From assembly GCA_020846275.1 (NCBI GenBank), contig JADLEG010000057.1, forward strand, positions 1 to 35,625: a stretch of 35,625 nt of DNA. The letters run 5' to 3'. Under the pieces are notes generated by a model that was given only the letters and a program-made list of their open reading frames with translations, was not told the origin of the DNA and searched no databases. The position numbers were made by a program, and so were the translations under genes. Below are positions 23,887-34,218 of this stretch, one piece after another; the stretch's first letter is position 1, and each line of letters starts with the position of its first letter. This stretch comes from Alphaproteobacteria bacterium (GTDB lineage Bacteria; Pseudomonadota; Alphaproteobacteria; JAEULC01).

Positions 23887-26055
23887 TCACCCCTGAGAAT
23901 TTCCGGTTATTAAGCGGATGCCGCGGCGGAACGTGACATAGGCCCATAGCCAGTCCAACGCCACGGCCATGCGATTGCGCGCGCCGACCAGGAACGCGAC
24001 ATGGACGACGCCCCACAGCCACCACGCGAGCATCCCACTGAGGCGCAGCAGGCCGAAATCGGCGATCGCGGCCTTGCGTCCGATCGTGGCCAGGCTGCCG
24101 CGATGGCGATAGCGGAAGGCGTTTGGCGCCTTCGAGCCGGTCAGGCGCGCGTGGATCACCTGGCCGACATAGTCGCCGGCCTGCTTGGCCGCCGGCGCCA
24201 GGCCGGGCAGCGGATTGCCGCTCGCGTCCAGCGCCAGCGCCGTGTCGCCGATCGCGAACACGTCCGGCCGCCCGGCGACGGACAGGTCGCTCGCCACCTT
24301 CACGCGTCCGGCGCGATCGGCCTCGGCGCCGATCCACTTCGCCGCCGGCGAGGCGATCACCCCCGCGGCCCACAGCACCGTGGCGGCGTCGATACGCTCG
24401 TTGTTGATGTTGACGCCCTGGTCATCCACGCGCGTGACCTTGCCGTTGAGCCGCACTTCGACGCCGAGCCGCTCCAGCGATGCCTTGGCTTTGTCGGACA
24501 AGCTCTCCGGGAACACGGGCAGTACCCGCTCGCCGGACTGCACCAGCACGACGCGCGCGCTTGCCGGGTCGAAGGCGCGGAACTCCTTGCTCATGCCGAA
24601 GCGCGCCAGCTCCGCGATCGCGCCTGCCAGCTCGACCCCGGTCGGGCCGGCGCCGACGACCACGAAGGTCAGCAGGCGACGGCGCTCGTCCTCGCTCGAT
24701 GCGGCCTCCGCGCGCTCGAAGGCGAGCAGGATGCGGCGGCGGATCGCCGTGGCGTCGTCGATCTTCTTCAGTCCCGGCGCGTCCTTCTCCCATTCGTCCT
24801 TGCCGAAATAGGAGTGCCGCGCGCCGGTGGCGAGCACCAGGTAGTCGTAGGGGATCTCGCGCGGCGCTTCGCCCTCCGCCTCCACGCGTACCAGCTTGCG
24901 GTCGGGCAGCGCGCCGGTGACGCGGCCCAACAGCACGCGCGTGTTCGGCTGGTCGCGCAGCATCTCGCGGATCGGCGCGGCGATGTCGGCGGGCGACAGG
25001 GCCGCCGTCGCGACCTGGTAGAGCAGCGGCTGGAACAGGTGGTGGTTGCGGCGGTCGATCACCGTGACCTGGACCGGGCTGTGGCGCAGCGCGCGCGCCG
25101 CCGCCAGCCCGCCGAATCCGGCGCCGACGATCACCACGCGCGGCCAGCGTGCAGCGCTGGCCGGCAGGCGCCCGTCGAGCGCGGGCAGATGGCGGCGCAG
25201 CGCGCTCCAGATCGCCCGGTCGAGCGACAGGAAGCCCGGACCGCGCAACGCGATCTGGCCCAGCACCATCAGCCAGTAGAAATGTTCGGCGCGGTCGAGA
25301 TAGGTGAACTGGATGACCAGGGTCATGACCATCAGCGGCACCGCCGCAAGCCGGGTGCCCAGTCCGAAGGCGAGCAGTACCGGGCAGGCGAGCTCGGCCG
25401 TGGTCGAAAGATAGGCGGCAAGCTCCGGCGGCAGCACCGGCACCATGTACTCGTCCTGGAACAGGGCGATCGTGGTCGACCAGCTCGCGATCTTGGTCAG
25501 GCCCGAGCTCCAGAAGATCTCGGCCATCCATAGGCGCAGGAAGAGCTGGTAGAGCGGCGAGCCGTAGCGGGTGAGCCCGGCAACCGCATCGGCGACGGGC
25601 TCGATCAGCGGCAGGGCGGTCCGGCGGATTGCCGGCGCGATGAGATGGTCGAGCGAAAAGATGCCGGCGCCGCGCACGGCGAGCCAGCCGAGCAGGATGG
25701 CCCAGAACAGGTGGTCGGGCAGCTCCTTGTAATAGAACTGAATCACCAGCGACAGCACGAGCATGGGCAGGGCGGCAAGGCGCGTCGCCAGGCCGAGCAG
25801 CAGGAAGATGGGGCAGATCAGCTCAATCCCCGCGCCCAGCCAGGCTGCCGTGACCGGGTCCATCCACGGCACGGGGTATTCGCTGCGCGCCAGCTCCAGA
25901 GCGGCCTGCCAGTTCGTGACCTTGAGGACGCCCGACACCCAGAAGATGCCGGCGAGCCACCAGCGTATCGCGAGGTCGAGCAGCGAGCCCAACCCGGCAT
26001 CCGCCAGGTCGAGGCCATGGCGCAGGCGCAGCAGATGGGAGATGTAGCGGTTCAT
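23887..26055 (-). CDS. DoxX-DoxX-NADH dehydrogenase type II fusion
   Basis: A 722-residue protein with two DoxX-type four-helix domains (about 25-145 and 165-285) followed by a complete NDH-2-like flavoprotein (about 304-715). Each DoxX unit has the paired features LRxWxAxIFWxSGLxK and AELxCPxxLxxGLxTRLAA. The flavoprotein has the FAD motif VVIVGAGFGGLAAARAL (307-323), the NADH motif TFVVVGAGPTGVELAG (463-478), VLWAAGV and DVFAIGDTAL (598-607), and a C-terminal hydrophobic/Trp-rich anchor (WWLWGVVHVAFLV). It should oxidise NADH on the cytoplasmic face and reduce a quinone, or a substrate bound by the DoxX domains. The start overlaps the peroxiredoxin gene stop by 4 bases. One gene replaces what are usually separate proteins. 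Confidence 0.9.
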   Translation of the reverse strand: MNRYISHLLRLRHGLDLADAGLGSLLDLAIRWWLAGIFWVSGVLKVTNWQAALELARSEYPVPWMDPVTAAWLGAGIELICPIFLLLGLATRLAALPMLVLSLVIQFYYKELPDHLFWAILLGWLAVRGAGIFSLDHLIAPAIRRTALPLIEPVADAVAGLTRYGSPLYQLFLRLWMAEIFWSSGLTKIASWSTTIALFQDEYMVPVLPPELAAYLSTTAELACPVLLAFGLGTRLAAVPLMVMTLVIQFTYLDRAEHFYWLMVLGQIALRGPGFLSLDRAIWSALRRHLPALDGRLPASAARWPRVVIVGAGFGGLAAARALRHSPVQVTVIDRRNHHLFQPLLYQVATAALSPADIAAPIREMLRDQPNTRVLLGRVTGALPDRKLVRVEAEGEAPREIPYDYLVLATGARHSYFGKDEWEKDAPGLKKIDDATAIRRRILLAFERAEAASSEDERRRLLTFVVVGAGPTGVELAGAIAELARFGMSKEFRAFDPASARVVLVQSGERVLPVFPESLSDKAKASLERLGVEVRLNGKVTRVDDQGVNINNERIDAATVLWAAGVIASPAAKWIGAEADRAGRVKVASDLSVAGRPDVFAIGDTALALDASGNPLPGLAPAAKQAGDYVGQVIHARLTGSKAPNAFRYRHRGSLATIGRKAAIADFGLLRLSGMLAWWLWGVVHVAFLVGARNRMAVALDWLWAYVTFRRGIRLITGNSQG

Positions 26056-26714
26056 GTCACGGGCTCCTTGGCGAGACGCTCGATCGCCGCGACGATGTCG
26101 GCCGGTTCGGCGCGCCGGGTGTAATCGATGTCGATGAAGGCATGCGCGACCGTGCCGTCGCGCGCGATGACGTAGGTGGCGGGCAAGGGAAGCTCCCATT
26201 GCGCCGCGCCGTTCGCGGCGGCCAGGTCGATGCCCATCGCCCGGTAGAAGGCGATCAGGTCGTCCGGCAGGTGGAAGGTCAGGCCGAACAGCCGGCCGAC
26301 GCGGTTTTCCGGATCGGACAGCAGCGTAAAGCGCAGCCCGTGCCGGGCGACGATCTCGCGCAAGGCAGCGGCGTGCTGGGGCGAGATGGCCAGCAGGCGC
26401 GCACCGCGCGCGCGCAGCGCCGGCAGCGCGTGGTCCAGCGCGCGCAGCGCCAGGTTGCAATAGGGGCACCAGCCGCCGCGGTAGAAGGTCAGCACGACAG
26501 GTCCGTCGCGCAGCGCGGATTCCAGCGAGACGCGGCCGCCATCGGCCGCCTCCAGCTCGAAATCCGGCGCGGTCTCGCCGGGCTGCAGGCAGGATGTCGC
26601 GATGCCGGAGCGCTCGAGGCGCATCAAGGCCTGGTCGATCACGCGCTGGACGTCGGCCGGCCGTCGCAGGCGCGCGGATTGAGCAAGATTCTCGAGGGCT
26701 TCACGCAGCGACAT
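26052..26714 (-). CDS. Peroxiredoxin-like (AhpC/TSA, thioredoxin-fold) protein
   Basis: A 220-residue protein with a helical N-terminal part (1-45) and a thioredoxin-fold redoxin domain. The active site FYRGGWCPYCNLAL holds Cys 83 and Cys 86 (CPYC), preceded by PGETAPDFELEAADG and followed by LLSDPENRVGRLFGL, as in bacterial peroxiredoxin-like proteins. There is no signal peptide, so it is likely cytoplasmic. ATG 26714 gives the usual start MSLREALENLAQ; an upstream GTG would add an atypical stretch. Its 4-base overlap with the DoxX-NDH-2 gene suggests the two are made together and may share reducing equivalents. It follows the bufferin-type gene on the same strand by 123 bases. Confidence 0.88.
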   Translation of the reverse strand: MSLREALENLAQSARLRRPADVQRVIDQALMRLERSGIATSCLQPGETAPDFELEAADGGRVSLESALRDGPVVLTFYRGGWCPYCNLALRALDHALPALRARGARLLAISPQHAAALREIVARHGLRFTLLSDPENRVGRLFGLTFHLPDDLIAFYRAMGIDLAAANGAAQWELPLPATYVIARDGTVAHAFIDIDYTRRAEPADIVAAIERLAKEPVT

Positions 26715-26806
26715 GCCACGGTCTCCGGATGGCGGGACAGAAAGGAGCCGGCATGGGAGCGGCGGTTCTCGCAGGTCCGCTTCCATGCCGTTCCATCGGG
26801 GAAAGC

Positions 26807-26829
26807 GGCCCGGGGGTGACCCGCGGGCC
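26807..26829 (-). terminator. GC hairpin after bufferin-type gene
   Basis: GGCCCG (26807-26812) pairs with CGGGCC (26824-26829). After a G-G mismatch, GGG/CCC continues around a TGA loop. On the minus strand it begins 8 bases after the stop and is followed by GCTTTCC, a poor T-tract. It could attenuate expression of the downstream redox genes relative to the small precursor. Confidence 0.33.
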
Positions 26830-26837
26830 CTTGGCCC

Positions 26838-27095
26838 CTAGCCCTTGTTCGGGGTGGCGCTGGCGCCCGCGATCTTGGCGCAGGTGCCGGCCGGCACGTA
26901 GATCCAGGCGTCGGCCTGGGCGTCCTTCTTCGACGTGCCCGCGCAGCTCGCGCTGGCGGTCTGGCAGTCGTTCTTGCCAGCCTTGGCGATGCCGAAGCAC
27001 TTCTCCTGCTTGGCATCCTGGGCCTGCGCCGTGCCGGCGGTCATCGAGAAGGCGGCGATCATGGCCGAGGCGATCAGGGTCGTCGTGGTATTCAT
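26838..27095 (-). CDS. bufA1: DUF2282 (BufA1-type) bufferin precursor
   Basis: An 85-residue exported small protein of the DUF2282/BufA1 family. A signal peptide (about 1-25, ending TAQAQ) is followed by a Cys-containing core with [14 protein letters not shown] (Cys 33, Cys 44), SCAGTS (Cys 51) and [11 protein letters not shown] (Cys 72). Bufferins are described as peptides whose Cys residues are modified by a DUF692 multinuclear iron enzyme with a DUF2063 partner, giving a copper-sequestering periplasmic product. Neither partner gene is found in this window. ATG 27095 has GGAG 9 bases upstream. It is the first gene of the strand-matched set with the peroxiredoxin-like and DoxX-NDH-2 genes. 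The family assignment comes from the motif pattern. Confidence 0.88.
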   Translation of the reverse strand: MNTTTTLIASAMIAAFSMTAGTAQAQDAKQEKCFGIAKAGKNDCQTASASCAGTSKKDAQADAWIYVPAGTCAKIAGASATPNKG

Positions 27096-27314
27096 GGTCT
27101 GGGTCTCCACTCGCTGGGTTTGACGGTTGCGTCCGGCCGTGCGGCCGACGTGGCTGCACCATGCGCGCCCGGCCGCGCGGGTTGAAATGCCGACGCCCTA
27201 TGGTTTCGATGCGCGGCGGGCATCGCCGGCGAGCGGCTGCTCGCCTCGCCGGGCCGGTTCGGTTACGGTTGCCGCCAGGCCCCGGGACAGGGGCGGACCA
27301 AGGAACAGGGGCAG

Positions 27315-28292
27315 ATGCTGGTCTATCTGATCCGCCGCCTGCTGCAGAGCGTGGCGGTCCTGCTGGTGATGTCGGTGCTGGTGTTCGTCGGGGTCTTCGC
27401 CATCGGCGACCCGGTGGAGATCCTGATCAATCCGCAGGCCGACCAGGCGGAGATCGCGCGCGCCCGCGCGGCGCTGGGGCTCGACCAGCCGCTATGGCGG
27501 CAATACGCGCTGTTCGTCGTCAATGCCGCAACGGGCGACCTGGGCCGGTCGTTCGTGCACAACGTGCCGGCGATCGACCTGATCCTGCAGCGCATGCCCG
27601 CCACCCTCGAGCTGGCGGTGACGGCCACGCTGTTCGGCGTGCTGCTGGGCGTGCCGCTGGGCCTGCTGGCGGGGCTCAGGCCCCAGTCGCGCATCGGCAA
27701 GTCGATCATGGCGGGATCGATCCTCGGCTTCAGCCTGCCGACTTTTTGGGTCGGGCTGATGCTGATCATGGTGTTCGCGGTGCAGCTCGGCTGGCTGCCC
27801 TCCACCGGGCGCGGCGAGACGCGCCGGGTGCTGGGCATCGACCTCAGCATCCTGACGCTCGACGGGCTGCGCCACATCGTGCTGCCGGCGCTCAATCTCG
27901 CCCTGTTCAAGCTGTCCCTGGTGATCCGCCTGTCGCGCGCCGGCACGCGCGAAGTGGTGCTGCAGGACTACGTGAAGTTCGCCCGCGCCAAGGGGTTGGC
28001 GCAGCGGCGCGTGGTGTGGGTGCACGTGTTCAAGAACATCATGATCCCGATCGTCACCGTGCTGGGTCTCGAACTGGGCTCGACCATCGCCTTCGCCGTG
28101 GTCACCGAGACGATCTTCGCCTGGCCCGGCATGGGCAAGCTGATCATCGATTCGATCAACCTGCTCGACCGGCCGGTGGTGGTCGCCTACCTGATGGTGG
28201 TCGTGTTCATGTTCATCCTGATCAATCTCGCGGTCGACCTGGCGTATTCCGTCCTCGATCCGCGCGTGCGCCTGTCGGAGGTCAAGGGATGA
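27315..28292 (+). CDS. dppB: Dipeptide/oligopeptide ABC transporter permease (DppB type)
   Basis: A 325-residue permease of the peptide/nickel ABC importer family. It begins MLVYLIRRLLQSVAVLLVMS, as DppB proteins do, and shows six hydrophobic segments with the periplasmic loop (ARAALGLDQPLWRQYALFV, GDLGRSF) typical of the family. The EAA loop that docks the ATPase lies at about 215-245 (DYVKFARAKGLAQRRVVWVH). AGGGG lies 4 bases before the ATG. The 219-base gap to the divergent bufferin-type gene should hold promoters for both directions. The next gene overlaps by 4 bases. Confidence 0.92.
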   Translation: MLVYLIRRLLQSVAVLLVMSVLVFVGVFAIGDPVEILINPQADQAEIARARAALGLDQPLWRQYALFVVNAATGDLGRSFVHNVPAIDLILQRMPATLELAVTATLFGVLLGVPLGLLAGLRPQSRIGKSIMAGSILGFSLPTFWVGLMLIMVFAVQLGWLPSTGRGETRRVLGIDLSILTLDGLRHIVLPALNLALFKLSLVIRLSRAGTREVVLQDYVKFARAKGLAQRRVVWVHVFKNIMIPIVTVLGLELGSTIAFAVVTETIFAWPGMGKLIIDSINLLDRPVVVAYLMVVVFMFILINLAVDLAYSVLDPRVRLSEVKG

Positions 28293-29190
28293 CGGCGGAG
28301 ATCGTCCCGGTCGCGCCGGCGGTCGAGACGCCGTTCCGGCGCTTCGTCGCGGAGTTCTGCGCCAGCCGTCTGGCCGTCGCGGGGCTGGTCGGGCTCTCGA
28401 TCATCCTGCTGGTCGCGATCTTCGCGCCCTGGATCGCGCCGCAGGATCCCTATGACCTGCGCCAGCTCGACGTGCTCGACGGCCGCCTGCCGCCGCTGTC
28501 GAAGAGCATGGGCGGCAAGACCTATTGGCTGGGCACGGACGACCAGGGCCGCGACATGCTGTCGGGCATCATGTACGGGCTGCGCACCAGCCTTCTCGTC
28601 GGCGTCGGCTCGTCGTTCTTTGCGATGCTGATCGGCATGGCCGCCGGCCTGACCGCGGCCTATGTCGGCGGTGCGATCGAGACGCTGATCATGCGCATCG
28701 TCGACATCCAGTTGAGCTTCCCTGCAATCCTGATCGCGCTGATCCTGCTCGCCGTGCTGGGCCAGGGCGTCGACAAGATCATGATCGCGCTGGTGGCCGT
28801 TCAGTGGGCCTATTACGCCCGCACCGTGCGCGGGACGGCGCTTGTGGAGCGGCGCAAGGAGTACATTGAGGCGGCGCGCTGCCTGGCCCTGGGCAAGTCG
28901 CGCATCGTCTTCCGCCATCTGCTGCCGAACTGCCTGCCGCCGCTGATCGTCGTCAACACCGTGCTGGTGGCGGGCGCGATCGCGCTCGAGGCCACGCTGT
29001 CGTTCCTCGGCCTCGGCCTGCCGATCACCAAGCCCTCGCTGGGCCTGCTGATCGCTAACGGCTTCGCCTACATGCTGAGCGGCAAATACTGGATCAGCTT
29101 CTTTCCCGGCGTCGCCCTGCTGGCGACGATCGTGTGCATCAACCTGGTGGGCGACCAGTTGCGCGACGTGCTGAATCCGCGGCTGCAGAA

Positions 29191-29194
<4 letters not shown>
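28289..29194 (+). CDS. dppC: Dipeptide/oligopeptide ABC transporter permease (DppC type)
   Basis: A 301-residue second permease. The DppC features are an N-terminal helix (AVAGLVGLSIILLVAIFAPW), the DDQGRDMLSGIMYGLRTSL segment and an EAA loop (RKEYIEAARCLALGKSRIVF), with six hydrophobic helices. It follows dppB with an ATGA overlap and precedes dppD with another, so the operon is translationally coupled. The PQDPYDLRQLDVLDGRLPP loop, which includes GGKTYWLGTD, is a form common in alphaproteobacterial DppC proteins. The substrate cannot be given without the binding protein, whose gene is not in the window. Confidence 0.92.
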
Positions 29195-31175
<1,981 letters not shown>

Positions 31176-31266
31176 GTCGCCCCTGTAGTTTCCCGGACGG
31201 TAAATCCCGGATATGCTGGGCCGAAGAAAGCGGGTTCGGGGACCGACTTGCCCCTGGGGGGACGTC

Positions 31267-32586
31267 ATGCAGGCGACAAGGGCCAAAACGGCGCATAAGC
31301 CGTTCTACACGCATCTCTACGCGCAAGTCCTGACGGCGATCGTCATCGGCATCCTGCTGGGCTACTTCTATCCGAAGCTGGGCGAGCAGATGAAGCCGCT
31401 GGGCGACGGCTTCATCAAGCTGATCAAGATGATGATCGCGCCGATCATCTTCTGCACGGTGGTGCACGGCATCGCCAGCATGAAGGACATGAAGAAGGTC
31501 GGCCGGGTCGGCATCAAGGCGCTGGTCTATTTCGAGGTGGTCACGACCCTGGCGCTGATCGTCGGCCTGATCGTGGTCAATGTCTGGCAGCCCGGCGTGG
31601 GCATGAACGTCAACGCCGCGGCGATCGACACCAAGTCGATCGCCAGCTTCACCGCCAAGGCCCAGGAGCAGGGCACCGTCGACTTCCTGATGCACATCAT
31701 CCCCAACACGATCGTCGGCGCCTTCGCCGAGGGCGAGATCATCCAGGTGCTGTTCTTCGCCGTGCTGTTCGCCTTCGCGCTGCACATGATGGGCAGCCGC
31801 GCCGAGCCGGTGGTGAAGTTCATCGACATCACGTCGCACGCGATGTTCGGCGTCGTCGGCATCATCATGAAGGTGGCGCCGATCGGCGCGTTCGGCGCGA
31901 TGGCCTTCACCATCGGCAAGTACGGCATCGGCACCTTGCTGTCGCTGGGCAAGCTGATGGCGGGGTTCTACGCCACCTGCCTGATCTTCATCTTCGTCGT
32001 GCTGGGCACCATCGCCTGGCTCAACGGCTTCAACATCCTGAAGTTCATCAAGTACATCAAGGAAGAGCTGCTGATCGTGCTGGGCACCTCGTCGTCGGAA
32101 TCGGTGCTGCCGCGCATGATGGTCAAGATGGAGAACCTGGGCTGCGAGGAATCGGTGGTGGGCCTGGTAATCCCAACCGGCTACTCGTTCAACCTCGACG
32201 GCACCTGCATCTACCTGACCATGGCGGCCCTGTTCCTGGCGCAGGCGACCAATACCGACCTGACCCTGGCGCAGCAGATCGGCATACTGGGCGTGCTGCT
32301 GCTTACCTCGAAGGGCGCGGCCGGCGTCACCGGCAGCGGCTTCATCGTGCTCGCGGCCACGCTGGCGTCGGTCGGCACCATCCCGGTGGCGAGCATCGCG
32401 CTGATCCTCGGCGTCGACCGCTTCATGTCCGAGGCGCGCGCGCTGACCAACCTGGTGGGCAATGGCGTCGCCACCGTGGTCGTCTCGAAATGGGAGAACG
32501 CGCTGGACGTCCGGCACATGCAGCGCCACTTGAACCGCGAAACCGACCTGGAGGCCGACGAGCCCGAGAAGGCGATGGCGGCCTAA
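31267..32586 (+). CDS. dctA: C4-dicarboxylate transporter DctA
   Basis: A 439-residue sodium/proton-dicarboxylate symporter of the DAACS family, taking up succinate, fumarate and malate. Family signatures include [46 protein letters not shown] (the serine-rich re-entrant loop), [17 protein letters not shown] and [22 protein letters not shown] 31267 follows GGGGGGA at a good distance; the frame extends upstream to 31213 without support. In the 91-base gap there is a direct repeat TCCCGGA (31191-31197 and 31205-31211) and a TATGCT hexamer (31212-31217), a weak promoter candidate. No dctB or dctD is seen in the window. Confidence 0.94.
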   Translation: MQATRAKTAHKPFYTHLYAQVLTAIVIGILLGYFYPKLGEQMKPLGDGFIKLIKMMIAPIIFCTVVHGIASMKDMKKVGRVGIKALVYFEVVTTLALIVGLIVVNVWQPGVGMNVNAAAIDTKSIASFTAKAQEQGTVDFLMHIIPNTIVGAFAEGEIIQVLFFAVLFAFALHMMGSRAEPVVKFIDITSHAMFGVVGIIMKVAPIGAFGAMAFTIGKYGIGTLLSLGKLMAGFYATCLIFIFVVLGTIAWLNGFNILKFIKYIKEELLIVLGTSSSESVLPRMMVKMENLGCEESVVGLVIPTGYSFNLDGTCIYLTMAALFLAQATNTDLTLAQQIGILGVLLLTSKGAAGVTGSGFIVLAATLASVGTIPVASIALILGVDRFMSEARALTNLVGNGVATVVVSKWENALDVRHMQRHLNRETDLEADEPEKAMAA

Positions 32587-32588
32587 AT

Positions 32589-32617
32589 CCCTCTCCCGCG
32601 CTGTGCGCGGGAGAGGG
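32589..32617. terminator. Bidirectional terminator-like palindrome
   Basis: A perfect 13-bp stem (32589-32601 with 32605-32617) encloses a TGT loop, read as CCCTCTCCCGCGC and its complement. It begins 2 bases after the dctA stop and ends 6 bases before the stop of the convergent radical SAM gene, so it can serve both. The same palindrome type is a common dispersed intergenic element in GC-rich proteobacteria, as I recall. Confidence 0.7.
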
Positions 32618-32623
32618 GCTGGC

Positions 32624-33583
32624 TTACCCCGCCGAGCAGCTCGCCCCGCCCAGCACGCAGAACCGCGCGCAGTGCGGGTGGTTGAGCTTGGTCGCGCCGG
32701 CGGCCTCGGCCAGCGTGGCGCCGAACTCGAACTGCGGGTCGTAGGGCAGCAGCGTGCAGGCGACGACCGCCGGGCGCTCGGTCCCCCGGCGCTTCACGAC
32801 CATGCGCGAGCTGGCGCACATCATCGCGTCGGGCGAGCGATGGAGGATGCCCCAGCAGGCGGCCGTGATCTCCGGCACGTCGACGTCCGCGTCCATCTCG
32901 GGGAACAGCACGAGATGGGCCGGGTTGGCGGCATCGAGCGGGATGCCGCGCTCGGCGAACATCCGCGCATAGCCCTGGCGCAGCGAGGCTTCGTCCTCGT
33001 TCCACACCGTTCGGCCGGCGATATGCAGCGTGAATCCGTGGCGGACCAGCCAGTCGATCCCGTCCAGCGCCGGCTGCCAGCTTCGCGGGCCGCGCTCGAT
33101 CTGGTGCAGCGCCGGCGCGTAGTGGTCGAGCGACACGCGGATCGCCAGCCGCTCGGCGAACCGCTCGCGCAATGTCAGCAACTCGGCCGCACGCTTCATC
33201 ATCGGCTTCATCGCGTTGGTCAGCACCAGCACGCGGAATCCGCGCCCCAGCGCGTCGTCCAGCATGGCGACGATGTCCGGATTCATGAAGGGCTCGCCGC
33301 CGGTGAAGCCGATCTCCTCGGTCGGCAGGCCGTCCACCGCGATCTCGTCCAGATAGCCGCGCGCCTCGGCCGCGGTCAGGTATTCCAGCCGGTCGTTGGC
33401 CGGTGACGATTCGATGTAGCAGTTGCGGCAGGTCAGGTTGCACAGCGTGCCGGTGTTGAACCACAGCGTCCGCAGCGCGCGCAGCGCGACGCTGGCCCGC
33501 CGCTCGCCCTTGGCGGTGACGTCGGGGTTGCGGAACTTGGCGGGATCGAGCGGCTTGGCGCGCGGCGCGGTCGTGGCGGTCAT
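32624..33583 (-). CDS. Radical SAM protein with C-terminal Cys cluster
   Basis: A 319-residue radical SAM enzyme. The 4Fe-4S cluster motif is CNLTCRNC (Cys 48, 52, 55), followed by GFTGGEPFMN (92-101), the usual SAM-binding loop. Further Cys residues at 243, 256, 276, 305, 309 and 316 (HCARFCVLGGASC at the end) suggest an auxiliary iron-sulfur cluster of SPASM/twitch type. The protein ends three residues after the last Cys. ATG 33583 gives a usual N-terminus; the long open frame upstream is not part of the gene. It is the last of three genes on the strand after two sugar or nucleotide transferases. The substrate is unknown. Confidence 0.9.
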   Translation of the reverse strand: MTATTAPRAKPLDPAKFRNPDVTAKGERRASVALRALRTLWFNTGTLCNLTCRNCYIESSPANDRLEYLTAAEARGYLDEIAVDGLPTEEIGFTGGEPFMNPDIVAMLDDALGRGFRVLVLTNAMKPMMKRAAELLTLRERFAERLAIRVSLDHYAPALHQIERGPRSWQPALDGIDWLVRHGFTLHIAGRTVWNEDEASLRQGYARMFAERGIPLDAANPAHLVLFPEMDADVDVPEITAACWGILHRSPDAMMCASSRMVVKRRGTERPAVVACTLLPYDPQFEFGATLAEAAGATKLNHPHCARFCVLGGASCSAG

Positions 33584-33612
33584 GGCCGGACTGTGCCGCG
33601 CGCCCGACCGAT

Positions 33613-34215
33613 TCACAAGGCGTGCTGACGCGATCTTGATCGCCAGCGCCGGTAGTCCGCCGGCGTGTCGATGTCTTCCAGCTTGTCCAGCAGCGCGATG
33701 CGGGCGGCGCCGAGCCCGGCCAGCGTGTCGGCCAGCGCATGGCGCGTCGACCAGCGCACGCCGGCGAAGCGCGGCTCGCGGCCGCGCAAGCCCACCAGCC
33801 AGAAGCCGCCATCGGCCGCCGGCCCGAACACGCCGTCGTGCCCGGCGAGCAGGTGGAAGGCGCGCGCGATGACTGCCGGCGTCAGGCCGGGAATGTCGGT
33901 GCCCACCAGCACGGCGGGCCGGATGCCGCAGCGCCGGAGCGCACGCGCCATGCGCCGGCCCAGATTGCCCTGGCCCTGCGCGACGCGCTGCAGGCCCATG
34001 CCCGGAATGTCGCGATGGCGAAGTCCGGAGCGCGGCGCGACGCACAGCACGGTGCGCCAGCGCCGGTCGCGCGCCAGCCGGCGGATCAACGACGCCGCCA
34101 TCGCGCGATGGAACCGCGTCGCCTCGACGGCCCCGATCGCGCGCGCCAGCCGGGTTTTCACCTGGCCGAGGCGCGGCGCCTTGAGGAATACGATGACGGT
34201 TCGACGGGCGCGCAT
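33613..34215 (-). CDS. CofC-like transferase 1 (TIGR04282 type, rSAM-associated)
   Basis: A 200-residue protein resembling nucleotidyl/glycosyl transferases of the family named transferase 1, rSAM/selenodomain-associated. It begins with VIVFLKAPRLGQVKTRLARA, the family's usual start, and contains the DxD-like GTDIPGLTP and the ADGGFWLVGL segment. It lies 3 bases after the transferase 2 gene and 29 bases before the radical SAM gene, all in one direction. The reaction is unknown. The similarity to CofC suggests activation of a small molecule with a nucleotide. Confidence 0.88.
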   Translation of the reverse strand: MRARRTVIVFLKAPRLGQVKTRLARAIGAVEATRFHRAMAASLIRRLARDRRWRTVLCVAPRSGLRHRDIPGMGLQRVAQGQGNLGRRMARALRRCGIRPAVLVGTDIPGLTPAVIARAFHLLAGHDGVFGPAADGGFWLVGLRGREPRFAGVRWSTRHALADTLAGLGAARIALLDKLEDIDTPADYRRWRSRSRQHAL

Positions 34216-34218
34216 GGA

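Noticed and set aside
27240..27266. GTAACC on the minus strand followed by CGAG, like a Caulobacter sigma-F type promoter (GTAACC-N16-CGAA)
   Set aside because: Spacing is 17 instead of 16, the second element has a mismatch, and it would give a leader of about 130 bases ahead of the bufferin-type gene.
27096..27314. Possible small gene in the divergent gap between the bufferin-type and dppB genes
   Set aside because: The only frame of note (27127-27330) is Arg/Pro-rich, lacks a ribosome-binding site and overlaps dppB. The gap is better read as two promoters.
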